From Streptomyces netropsis (lineage in GTDB: Bacteria; Actinomycetota; Actinomycetes; Streptomycetales; Streptomycetaceae), in NCBI RefSeq assembly GCF_014203545.1, contig NZ_JACHJG010000008.1, forward strand, positions 301,934 to 365,933: DNA of 64,000 nucleotides, written 5' to 3'. Made by a program: the position numbers and the translations under genes. Every line of letters starts with the position of its first letter. Position 1 is the first letter of the stretch. The notes below the pieces were generated by a model. The model did not search any database. It saw only the letters and a program-made list of their open reading frames with translations, and was not told the origin of the DNA. This document shows positions 45,322 to 53,032 of this stretch, one piece after another.

Positions 45322-45350
45322 GTACCGGAAACACACAGGACATCCGGTAC
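45322..45350. repeat. 8-bp inverted repeat just before the DUF1023 operon
   Basis: GTACCGGA (45322-45329) and TCCGGTAC (45343-45350) form a perfect inverted repeat with a 13-base spacer, ending right before the ribosome site GGAAGG of the hydrolase gene. Could be an operator at the promoter or a leader hairpin masking the ribosome site. Confidence 0.55.
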
Positions 45351-45365
45351 GGAAGGACCCACTCC

Positions 45366-46334
45366 ATGGCGTTCCGCCCGCGCGGCAGCCGCCCGCGCCG
45401 CACCCTGCTCGCCGTGCTCGTCGCCGCCTCGGTGGCGGTGCCGGTGGCGGGGGCGGCCCGCCCCGCGGCCGTCCCGGCCCCCGCCCCGGCCCTCCTCGCC
45501 CCGATGACGGCCGCGACGCCCGCCGCACTCGACGAGCGGTACGCCGTCAACCGCGACGGCATCCGGGCGGCCGAGCGGATGGCCGCGGACCACGGCGACC
45601 GGAAACGGGCCGCGGTGCTGCGCGCCATGACGGAACCGACGCGTCACTTCCTCTCCTTCGACGGCCGCGACGGCGGCCGCACCACCGAGGTCCTCGGCGA
45701 CCTGTCCCGGGCCGAGCGGATAGCCGTGCTGGTACCGGGCTCGGACACCAACCTCGACACGTACGGGCGCTTGCGGGCCGGCGCCGTCGCGCTGCGGCAG
45801 CAGTTGGGCGACGGGTCCGCCGTCATCGCCTGGCTCGGCTACGAGACACCGGGCACGGTGAGTCCCGAGGCGATGACGCCGGGGCGGGCCGACGAGGCGG
45901 TCCCTCACCTTCGGCGCTTCATCGTCGAGTTGCGTGCGGCGAAGCCCACGGCCCGGACTTCGCTGCTCTGCCACTCCTACGGTTCGGTCGTCTGTGCCCG
46001 CGGCGCGTCGGGCCTGCGGGTCGACGACATCGTCCTGTACGGCAGCCCCGGCACCGGCACGGACCACGTCGGCCGACTGCACAGCCGGGCCACCGTCTGG
46101 GCGGGCCGGGGCTCCGACGACTGGATCGCCGCCGTGCCCCATGCCCGGCTCCGACTGCCCTTCGTCACCGTCGGCTTCGGAACCGACCCGGTCACGAAGG
46201 AATTCGGTGCCCGCACCTTCGACGCGGGGACCGGCGGCCACAGCGACTATCTGAAGCCCGGTTCCGTCCCCCTGAAGAACATCGCCCGGATCGTCTCCGG
46301 ACAGACACGTTCCGTGGAGGGCCGTCATGCGTGA
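45366..46334 (+). CDS. Secreted alpha/beta hydrolase of the DUF1023 type
   Basis: 322 residues from ATG 45366 with GGAAGG upstream. A signal peptide is visible (RPRRTLLAVLVAASVAVPVAGAARPA). Hydrolase core: ERIAVLVPGSDTNLDTYGRL, nucleophile Ser in LLCHSYGSVV (about residue 203), DDIVLYGSPG, and a late His in GGHSDYL. DUF1023 proteins occur widely in actinomycetes as exported hydrolases of unknown substrate. Its end overlaps the acyltransferase start (8 nt), so they are coupled. Confidence 0.87.
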   Translation: MAFRPRGSRPRRTLLAVLVAASVAVPVAGAARPAAVPAPAPALLAPMTAATPAALDERYAVNRDGIRAAERMAADHGDRKRAAVLRAMTEPTRHFLSFDGRDGGRTTEVLGDLSRAERIAVLVPGSDTNLDTYGRLRAGAVALRQQLGDGSAVIAWLGYETPGTVSPEAMTPGRADEAVPHLRRFIVELRAAKPTARTSLLCHSYGSVVCARGASGLRVDDIVLYGSPGTGTDHVGRLHSRATVWAGRGSDDWIAAVPHARLRLPFVTVGFGTDPVTKEFGARTFDAGTGGHSDYLKPGSVPLKNIARIVSGQTRSVEGRHA

Positions 46335-47493
46335 TCTCGTCCGGCGGATCGAGGCCGCCACCCCGCCCGACCGCGACCGCGGCGTCGACGCCCTGCGTGC
46401 CCTGGCCATCCTCGGCGTGGTGCTCGGTCACTGGCTGGTGACCGCCCTGGTCTCCGACAGCGGGACGGTACGCGGCATCAGCCCCCTGCACTACATTCCC
46501 CACCTCACCCCCGTCTCCTGGGTGTTCCAGACGCTCGCCGTCTTCTTCCTGGTGGGCGGGTACGTAGGGGCCCGGAGTCATGCCCGCGCCCGCGCCCGGG
46601 GGGCGACGTACCGGCAGTGGATCGGCGCGCGGATGGGCCGGCTGTTCAGGCCGGTCGCCGCCGTACTGACGCTGTGGGCGGTGGTGGCGGGCACCATGCT
46701 GACGTCGGGGGCCGGTTTCGGGACCGTGCACGCCCTCTGCAAACTGGTCGTGTCGCCCCTCTGGTTCCTGTTGGTCTTCGCGGTGCTGACGGCGACGACC
46801 CCCGTAACCGCCCGGCTTCACCCGTTGTGGCCCCTGGCCGTCGTGCTGGCCGTCGACGTGTTCCGGTTCGGCTTCGACGGTCCCGAACCGCTCGGCTGGT
46901 TCAACGTGGCGGCAGGCTGGATGGTCCCGTACTGCCTGGGGGCGCTCTGGGCACGGCGCGGGCTGCCGCGGCGGCCCGCGACCGGTCGGTGGCTGCTCGT
47001 CGGCGGTGCGGCAACGACCTGCGGTCTCGTCCTCTTCGCCGGTTACCCGGCTTCGATGGTCGGCGTGCCCGGCGCCCGGATCTCCAACCTCAACCCGCCC
47101 ACCCTCGCCGCCGTCACCTTCGGCCTCGCCCAGAGCGGGGCGGCCCTGCTGCTGCTCGGCCCGCTGCGCCGGGTGTTGCGGCGGCCGGCGGTGTGGGCGG
47201 CCGTGGCGCTGGCGAACCTCTCCGCGATGACGGTCTTCCTGTGGCACCAGACCGCGATGATCGCGGTCACCGCCCTCGGTCTGCTCACCGGCAGCGCCCT
47301 GCCCGGCCTGCACACCGTCCCCGACGGGACCGGCTGGGTCTTCGCCCGGCTCGCCTGGCTGCCGGTGTTCGCGGTGGCGCTGCTGGTGTGCTGGGCGGCG
47401 TTCCGTACCTACGAGCAAGGGCGGCCGCGAAGAGACAGCCGGGTCGTGCGCGAAGGGCGCCCCGCGCGGGAGACGGTGGTGCGCGGTGCCTAA
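46327..47493 (+). CDS. Acyltransferase family 3 membrane protein
   Basis: 388 residues with about ten membrane helices. Acyltransferase_3 features: RGVDALRALAILGVVLGHWLV with the conserved His near residue 35, FQTLAVFFLVGGYVGARS, RMGRLFRPV, and MTVFLWHQTAMIAV. Such proteins transfer acyl groups to surface sugars or glycolipids, or to secreted compounds. Sits between an exported hydrolase and a two-component system in one operon. Confidence 0.88.
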   Translation: MRDLVRRIEAATPPDRDRGVDALRALAILGVVLGHWLVTALVSDSGTVRGISPLHYIPHLTPVSWVFQTLAVFFLVGGYVGARSHARARARGATYRQWIGARMGRLFRPVAAVLTLWAVVAGTMLTSGAGFGTVHALCKLVVSPLWFLLVFAVLTATTPVTARLHPLWPLAVVLAVDVFRFGFDGPEPLGWFNVAAGWMVPYCLGALWARRGLPRRPATGRWLLVGGAATTCGLVLFAGYPASMVGVPGARISNLNPPTLAAVTFGLAQSGAALLLLGPLRRVLRRPAVWAAVALANLSAMTVFLWHQTAMIAVTALGLLTGSALPGLHTVPDGTGWVFARLAWLPVFAVALLVCWAAFRTYEQGRPRRDSRVVREGRPARETVVRGA

Positions 47494-47518
47494 AGTGGAT
47501 CTTGTACAGGGGGAGAAC

Positions 47519-48817
47519 ATGACGAAGTGGCCGAAGGGCATACGGGCGGCGGCGCGCGCCCTGCGCGAGGACCTGTGGACGGCGGCCCCCGACCCGCTGT
47601 CCCACCCGCGACGGCCGGGCTGGCTGGAATGGCGGCCCGCGCTCGCCGTGCCCTTGGTGCTGGCGGCGGGCATGCTGATGATCCTCAACACGAACGACTA
47701 CGCCTTCGACTACCAGTTGGGTACGGACTTCGGCCTTCTTCTCGCCGGCGTCCAGTCGGTGGCCCTCGTCGTCGCGATGTACCGGCCGATCCCGGCCTGG
47801 TGGGCCACGACGCTCGTCACGTTCGTGGCCGCCCGGTCCCTGACCGACAGCAGATTTCCCACTCCTTTCCCGTGGACCGCCGGCGGGCTCGGTGTGCAGG
47901 CCGGGGTGTTGTTCCTGGTGGCGTTGCGGGTCCGCCTCCGGGCCTCGGTCACGGTACTGGTGATCAGTTCACTGTCGGGGCTGGTCTGCCTGATGCACGC
48001 CCCACAGACGAGCTACTACCAGAACGCCGACGTGGCCATCCCGGTCTTCGTCGCCGCGACGGCGATCGGCGCCGCGCTGCGCGGCCGCGCGGTGGCCCGT
48101 ACGCGCCTGGTCGAGCAGGAGGAGCTCACCGCGGAGGAGCGGGCCCGGCGCACCCTCCTGGAGGAACGCAACCGGATCGCCCGTGAGCTGCACGACGTCG
48201 TCGCGCACCACATGTCGGTCATCTCCATCCAGGCGCAGGTCGCCCCGCACCTGGTCGAGAACCCGTCCGAGGAACTGAAGGAGAATCTCGCGGGCATCCG
48301 CGAGAACGCCGTCGAGGCACTCACCGAACTGCGGCAGGTGCTCGGTGTGCTGCGCTCCGAGGACCCGCTCTCGGGGACCGTGCGACACGCCCCGCAGCCC
48401 ACCCTGGACCGGCTGGACGACCTGTTCGGCAACGTACGCGGCGCCGGGCTCACGGTCACCCGCCGCACCAGCGGAGAGCCGCTTCCGCTGTCGCCGGGCG
48501 TCGAGCTGTCGGCGTTCCGCATCGTGCAGGAGGCGCTCAGCAACGCGATACGGCACGCGCCCGGAGCCGAGGTGCGGGTGGAGATCGGGTACCGCCCCGC
48601 CGGGGTCACCGTGCGGATCACCAACACCGCGCCGGACCGGCCCGCACCGGCCTCGCCGGGCGCGGGCCACGGCCTGCTCGGCATGCGCGAGCGCACTGCC
48701 ATGCTGGGCGGCGAACTGGCCACCGGCCCCACCCCGGACGGCGGCTGGGAAGTGACCGCTCTCCTGCCCGCGCAGCCCCCTGCCGCACCCACCGACCCTG
48801 CTGAGGACACCCCATGA
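47519..48817 (+). CDS. NarL-type sensor histidine kinase
   Basis: 432 residues from ATG 47519 with GGGGGAG upstream (an earlier in-frame ATG at 47486 overlaps the acyltransferase end). Several N-terminal membrane helices; phosphoacceptor motif RNRIARELHDVVAHHMSVISIQ with the His; ATPase boxes LSNAIRHAPGAE and GHGLLGMRERTAMLGG. The G1 box is less obvious (ITNTAPDRPAP replaces the usual DDG-G), as in many DesK/NarX-type kinases. Coupled with the next gene. Confidence 0.9.
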   Translation: MTKWPKGIRAAARALREDLWTAAPDPLSHPRRPGWLEWRPALAVPLVLAAGMLMILNTNDYAFDYQLGTDFGLLLAGVQSVALVVAMYRPIPAWWATTLVTFVAARSLTDSRFPTPFPWTAGGLGVQAGVLFLVALRVRLRASVTVLVISSLSGLVCLMHAPQTSYYQNADVAIPVFVAATAIGAALRGRAVARTRLVEQEELTAEERARRTLLEERNRIARELHDVVAHHMSVISIQAQVAPHLVENPSEELKENLAGIRENAVEALTELRQVLGVLRSEDPLSGTVRHAPQPTLDRLDDLFGNVRGAGLTVTRRTSGEPLPLSPGVELSAFRIVQEALSNAIRHAPGAEVRVEIGYRPAGVTVRITNTAPDRPAPASPGAGHGLLGMRERTAMLGGELATGPTPDGGWEVTALLPAQPPAAPTDPAEDTP

Positions 48818-49485
48818 CGACCATCCGCGTGCTGATCGCCGACGACCAGATGATGGTCCGCCAGGGCTTCACAGTGCTGCTCAATGCCGAGCCCGGCATC
48901 GAGGTCGTCGGGCAGGCCGTGGACGGTCTCGACGCCGTGGCCAAAGTCGCCGAACTGGATCCGGACGTCGTCCTGATGGACATACGGATGCCCGGGCTCG
49001 GCGGCATCGAGGCGACGCGCCTCATCACCGAACCGGCCGGCGCCACCGTGAAGGTCCTCGTCCTGACCACCTTCGACCTCGACGAGTACGTGTACGAGGC
49101 GCTGCGCGCGGGCGCGTCCGGGTTCCTTCTGAAGGACGCCTCCGCCGCCGAACTCGCCCAGGCGGTACGGGTGGTGGCGGACGGCGACGCCCTGCTCGCC
49201 CCGAACATCACCAAGCGTCTCATCGCCGAGTTCTCCCGGATGAGCGGCGCTCCCCGCGCCCCGCTCAAGGAGCGCGTCGGCGACCTGACGGAACGCGAGA
49301 CGGAGGTCCTGTCCCTGATCGCGCAGGGCCTGTCGAACGCGGAGATCGCCAAGCGGCTGGTGGTGGCGGAGCAGACCGTGAAGACGCATGTCAGCCGGAT
49401 CCTGCTCAAGCTGGGCCTGCGCGACCGTACCCAGGCGGCCGTCTTCGCCTACGAGACGGGGCTGGTGCGCCCGGCCGGGTATTGA
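48814..49485 (+). CDS. NarL/LuxR-family response regulator
   Basis: 223 residues; ATG overlaps the kinase TGA (ATGA). Receiver with LIADDQMMVRQGF, phospho-Asp in VVLMDIRMPGLGG, LTTFDLDEYVYEALRAGASGFLLKD. C-terminal LuxR helix-turn-helix: LTERETEVLSLIAQGLSNAEIAKRLVVAEQTVKTHVSRIL (in part). Cognate regulator of the kinase, likely controlling the operon or nearby genes. Confidence 0.93.
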   Translation: MTTIRVLIADDQMMVRQGFTVLLNAEPGIEVVGQAVDGLDAVAKVAELDPDVVLMDIRMPGLGGIEATRLITEPAGATVKVLVLTTFDLDEYVYEALRAGASGFLLKDASAAELAQAVRVVADGDALLAPNITKRLIAEFSRMSGAPRAPLKERVGDLTERETEVLSLIAQGLSNAEIAKRLVVAEQTVKTHVSRILLKLGLRDRTQAAVFAYETGLVRPAGY

Positions 49486-49488
49486 GCG

Positions 49489-49854
49489 CTACGGCGTGTG
49501 GCAGACGGCTTCGACGTTGTTGCCGTCGGGATCGCGGACGAAGGCTCCGTAGTAGGACGCGTGGTACCGGGGCCAAAGCTGCGGGGCGTGCAGGGACTCG
49601 GCTCCGGCGGAGACGGCGGCGGCGTGGAACGCGTCGACCGCCGCGCGATCGGCCGCGGCGAAGGCGAGATGCACCTCACGGGCCGGTCCGTCCTCGGTGG
49701 CGGGGACGAGCCAGAGGGAGTGGCCGGTCGTTCCGAAACTGACGAATGCGCCGAACTCCTTGGTCCGCTTGCCACCGAGGGGCGCGAGGGCAGCGTCGTA
49801 GAAGCTCGCGCTGGCGGCGACGTCCTGTACCTGGATCGCGATGTGATCAAGCAT
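49489..49854 (-). CDS. VOC-family (glyoxalase/bleomycin-resistance-like) protein
   Basis: 121 residues from ATG 49854. Typical single VOC module pair: MLDHIAIQVQDVAASASFYDAALAPLGGK, HSLWLVPATEDGPAREVHLAFAAADRAAVDAFH (in part), and the end signature YHASYYGAFVRDPDGNNVEAVCH. Metal ligands His and Glu are present. Likely a small lyase or dioxygenase-like protein; substrate unknown. Convergent with the regulator gene, 3 nt apart. Confidence 0.88.
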   Translation of the reverse strand: MLDHIAIQVQDVAASASFYDAALAPLGGKRTKEFGAFVSFGTTGHSLWLVPATEDGPAREVHLAFAAADRAAVDAFHAAAVSAGAESLHAPQLWPRYHASYYGAFVRDPDGNNVEAVCHTP

Positions 49855-49974
49855 GCCCTCACCCTTGCACGGCATCCGCGTGCCTGTCTCCCCGATATCC
49901 GGCGGCAGTTGGTGGTGTCGGGCACCGCGATGACGTGCCGACCGAGGCCGGTTGGGGAAGGCCGACCGGACGGT

Positions 49975-50766
49975 TCACGCGGTGCCGCGGTCGTACGCGT
50001 CGAGAAAGTCCAGCACGAGTGGCCCCGCGGTGGCGCGGAACTCCTCGAAGTAGGCATGCCGGGCACCGGGGATCAGCTCCAGGCGGGCGCCCGGGATGCG
50101 GCTCGCGAGCCGGGCGGCGTTCGCGGTGGGGTTGAGAAGGTCGTCGCTCCCGTGCACCACCAGTGTGGGTGCGCAGATGTCGGGCAGTGCGTCCCACGCG
50201 TCGTGCTGGTGACTTGCGGCCAGATGCCGGCGTCGGGCGTGCGGCGGCATGGAGGGGTCGCCGAGGGTGGCGTAGGGGCCGGGGTGGGTGGCCAGCCATG
50301 CCGGGGTGTACATCAGCTCGAGCAGGGCCTGACGGGCCTCGGGCCCGGGCCGGGCCAGGGACCTGCGCACCTCCTCGCCGCGTTCGATGCCGTGCGGGCC
50401 ACCGGGTGACGTGCAGCCGAGTATCAGGGCGCGGATCCGCCGCGGGTGGCGGGCGGCGAGCCACTGGGCGACTCGTCCGCCCATGGAGGTGCCGTAGACG
50501 TGCGCCCGGTCGACTCCCAGATCGTCGAGCACCGCGATCACGTCCCGCGCGAAGCCTTCGGTGCTGTAGGGCTCGTCGGGTTTGTCGCTCTCGCCGGTGC
50601 CCCGGTAGTCGAAGGTGATGGTCCGGTGGGCGACGTGGAAGTCGGCACGGACGCGATCCCACCAGTGGTGGGAGTTCGCCTGACCCGCCAGCAGAACGAC
50701 GGGGGTGCCGTCACCGTGGGATTGGTAGGCGATGCGGATCCCGTCAGCGCTCTTGGCGTGCGGCAC
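49975..50766 (-). CDS. Alpha/beta hydrolase (3-oxoadipate enol-lactonase-like)
   Basis: 263 residues. Start taken at GTG 50766, with AAAGGACAG upstream; the frame stays open upstream to an ATG at 50850 that lacks a ribosome site. Fold motifs: GTPVVLLAGQANSHHWWD, TITFDYRGTGESDKP, nucleophile in VYGTSMGGRVAQWLA, DLLNPTANAARLA, and ARHAYFEEF with the catalytic His. Cytoplasmic. Divergent from the lipase gene. Confidence 0.87.
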   Translation of the reverse strand: MPHAKSADGIRIAYQSHGDGTPVVLLAGQANSHHWWDRVRADFHVAHRTITFDYRGTGESDKPDEPYSTEGFARDVIAVLDDLGVDRAHVYGTSMGGRVAQWLAARHPRRIRALILGCTSPGGPHGIERGEEVRRSLARPGPEARQALLELMYTPAWLATHPGPYATLGDPSMPPHARRRHLAASHQHDAWDALPDICAPTLVVHGSDDLLNPTANAARLASRIPGARLELIPGARHAYFEEFRATAGPLVLDFLDAYDRGTA

Positions 50767-50901
50767 GACCTGTCCTTTCGACGCGGGCTGCTGCGACGAG
50801 TATCCCCGGCCTGTGCCGGGTGTTTCGCGGCGAAACACCCACGGTGGCACGGGGACATGGCTAAGGTGAACGAGAGTCTCAAGTGACGGGGGTGGTCACG
50901 G

Positions 50902-52143
50902 ATGTTCAGCAAGTCCTGGCTTCGGGGTGTGGTGGCAGCGCTCGTCGTGCTGGTCGCGGCACCGGGCACCGCCGACGCGTCACCGCCGGACAGAGCCCCG
51001 GTCGTGCTCTTTCCCGCGTTCCACCTCACCAAGCTCAAGGTGACCGTCGACCAGCAGACCGGGGCGCCGGAGTGTCCCCGATCGGGCAGTTTCGAGGACT
51101 GGTACGGCAACGACCACCCGAGCACCGGGTTCGACCAGGTCTGCCAGGACCGGCTGCTCACCCTTCGGTACGACGCGCATCCGTCGAAGCCGATGTCCTC
51201 GCGCTTCTCGAACCCGGCCGGGGTCGACGTCCGGATCATCGACTACGGCAAGACCGGCAGCGCGCCATTCTACGAGCCGCTCTACCGCCGGCTCGAGGCC
51301 GAGGGTTACCGACGGAACACCGACATCCGGGTCGCCGGATACGACAGCCGGCTCACCCCGGACATCGGCGGCTTCCTCGAACGGACCCGGCAGCTCGTCG
51401 AGACCACCTACCGGGACAACGGCAACCGCCGTGTACATCTCGTGGGCCACTCGAACGGGCCCGTCTACGCGCAATACCTGCTCACGCACACCACACGCGC
51501 CTGGCGGGACAAGTACATCCAGGGGTTCACCCCGATCGCGGGAAACCTCCCCGGGCAGGGGCTGACCTACTCGCTGCCCTTCACCGGGCTCAACACCCGG
51601 GACTTCAGCTATCCGACGACCGGGGAGAACGCCGCGAGCAGCGCACGCATGCACGCGAGCGCCCCGTCGACGTACATGAGTGCCGCCGACCCCGAGATCT
51701 TCGGTGATCGCGAGGTCGTCGTCCAGGACACGTCGACCGGCGTCTCCTACACGCCGAGGGACTACGCGAAGCTGTTCACCGACGCGAAGCTGCCGGTGGC
51801 CAAGGAGATCGCCGACCACTACATCGGCTTCGTCGAATTCGCCGAGGCCGGATCGTTCCCCGACGTCGACGTGTACGCCGAGAAGGGCTCCGGTCTCCCG
51901 ACCGTCGTCGGAGCACGGCTGGCGGACCTGACTTCCGGACAGATCCTGGGCGGAGACCGGTTCCTGACCCGCGACGGCGACGGCAACCAGGAGGACATCA
52001 CCAACGAGGCGGTGCTCGCCTGGCGGGCGATGCCTTGCCACGACTTCAGCCTCACCGACAACCCGGGCGTGGACCACTTGTCCCTGGCGAGCCACCGGAA
52101 CGTGCTCGACCGGCTGGTCACCCACCTCAGGCGTTCGCCCTGA
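50902..52143 (+). CDS. Secreted LCAT-like lipase/acyltransferase
   Basis: 413 residues from ATG 50902 (GGGGGTGG upstream). Signal peptide with likely cleavage after TADA (about residue 26). LCAT/lipase pattern: PVVLFPAFHLTKLKV, YEPLYRRLEAEGY, DSRLTP, nucleophile Ser in HLVGHSNGPVYAQYLL, and a late GVDHLSLASH for the catalytic His. Four or more Cys could form disulfides outside the cell. Would hydrolyse or transfer acyl groups of phospholipids or sterol esters. Confidence 0.87.
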   Translation: MFSKSWLRGVVAALVVLVAAPGTADASPPDRAPVVLFPAFHLTKLKVTVDQQTGAPECPRSGSFEDWYGNDHPSTGFDQVCQDRLLTLRYDAHPSKPMSSRFSNPAGVDVRIIDYGKTGSAPFYEPLYRRLEAEGYRRNTDIRVAGYDSRLTPDIGGFLERTRQLVETTYRDNGNRRVHLVGHSNGPVYAQYLLTHTTRAWRDKYIQGFTPIAGNLPGQGLTYSLPFTGLNTRDFSYPTTGENAASSARMHASAPSTYMSAADPEIFGDREVVVQDTSTGVSYTPRDYAKLFTDAKLPVAKEIADHYIGFVEFAEAGSFPDVDVYAEKGSGLPTVVGARLADLTSGQILGGDRFLTRDGDGNQEDITNEAVLAWRAMPCHDFSLTDNPGVDHLSLASHRNVLDRLVTHLRRSP

Positions 52144-52174
52144 CACCCGGGGGCCGCCCCCGGCCCCCGGTGTC
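52144..52174. terminator. Bidirectional stem-loop between convergent lipase and YoaK genes
   Basis: A GC-rich imperfect inverted repeat, ACACCCGGGGGC against GCCCCCGGTGT, sits exactly between two convergent stop codons. Works as a terminator in either direction. Confidence 0.7.
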
Positions 52175-52175
52175 C

Positions 52176-52862
52176 TCAGCTGCGGGCGGCTGCCGTGACG
52201 GCGGTCAGCAGGAGCAGCACCGGGACCAGCGCCGCCACCGTGCCGGCGCCGAGATAGAGGGCAGCGCCGCACAGGGCTCCGGTGAACATCGCGGCGAAGG
52301 AGACGACACGGCGTACGGTGGCCGGCCCGGGCGCGTCGGCGGCGAGGCCCGTGACGGTGAGGGTGAGCACGGTGGTCGTCAGATCGGGTACCGCGAGCCT
52401 GCGGACGACGGCGTTCTGCAAGCCCATGCCGCAGCCGAGGAGCGCGATGAGCACCGCTTGCGCGGCGGTCGACCTCTGGCCGGCCAACAGGGCCACCGGC
52501 AGGGCGGCCACGACGAGGACCGTGTGAGCGGCGGTGACGAGGACGAACAGCCGCCCGGCACGCGGAACACGCCGGGCGAGCCGGCCGACCGACCACGCCC
52601 CGGCCATGAACGTGCCGAGAGCCAGCAGCGACGCCCAGGCCGACAGGTTCGCACCGCCCACCAGGGCGAAGCCGAGGAAGACGACGTTGCCGGTCATGTT
52701 GGCGACGAAGACGTGGTTCAGGCCGAGGTAGCTGACGGCGTCCACCACGCCGGTGACGAACGTCAGCAGGACGAGCAGGGCCGGCAGGAGGCCGTGTTCG
52801 TTGGTGCCACCGGGGAAGAGGCCGTCGGCAGCGCGGCGCAGCACGCCTCTCATACGGTTCAT
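52176..52862 (-). CDS. YoaK/DUF1275-family membrane protein
   Basis: 228 residues with about six membrane helices. DUF1275 hallmark: LLVLLTFVTGVVDAVSYLGLNHVFVANMTGNVVFLG (in part), plus CGMGLQNAVVRRLAVPDLTTTVLTLTVTG. This family is thought to be transporters or permease-like proteins; substrate unknown. Start at ATG 52862 (in-frame ATG also at 52853). Confidence 0.9.
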   Translation of the reverse strand: MNRMRGVLRRAADGLFPGGTNEHGLLPALLVLLTFVTGVVDAVSYLGLNHVFVANMTGNVVFLGFALVGGANLSAWASLLALGTFMAGAWSVGRLARRVPRAGRLFVLVTAAHTVLVVAALPVALLAGQRSTAAQAVLIALLGCGMGLQNAVVRRLAVPDLTTTVLTLTVTGLAADAPGPATVRRVVSFAAMFTGALCGAALYLGAGTVAALVPVLLLLTAVTAAARS

Positions 52863-53032
52863 ACGGTCTCCTCGGCAGGGTCCCGGTACGGCACGAGCCG
52901 GGCGAGCGTACCTCCGCCGGGGCAGGAATCACCTCAGCGTCACCCCGGCCGGCGTCGCGATCCGCGTCGGGAGACACCGACGCACGCCGGTGCGATCGTT
53001 CAGCGAGCGGTGCAGTTGTCCGAGCGGGGTCG

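Noticed and set aside
44949..46409. 486-residue minus-strand frame opposite the DUF1023 hydrolase
   Set aside because: The plus-strand hydrolase has a signal peptide, nucleophile motif and ribosome site; the reverse frame shows only Arg/Gly/Val-rich sequence. A short coding-like piece near 45130 is noted as a possible relic.
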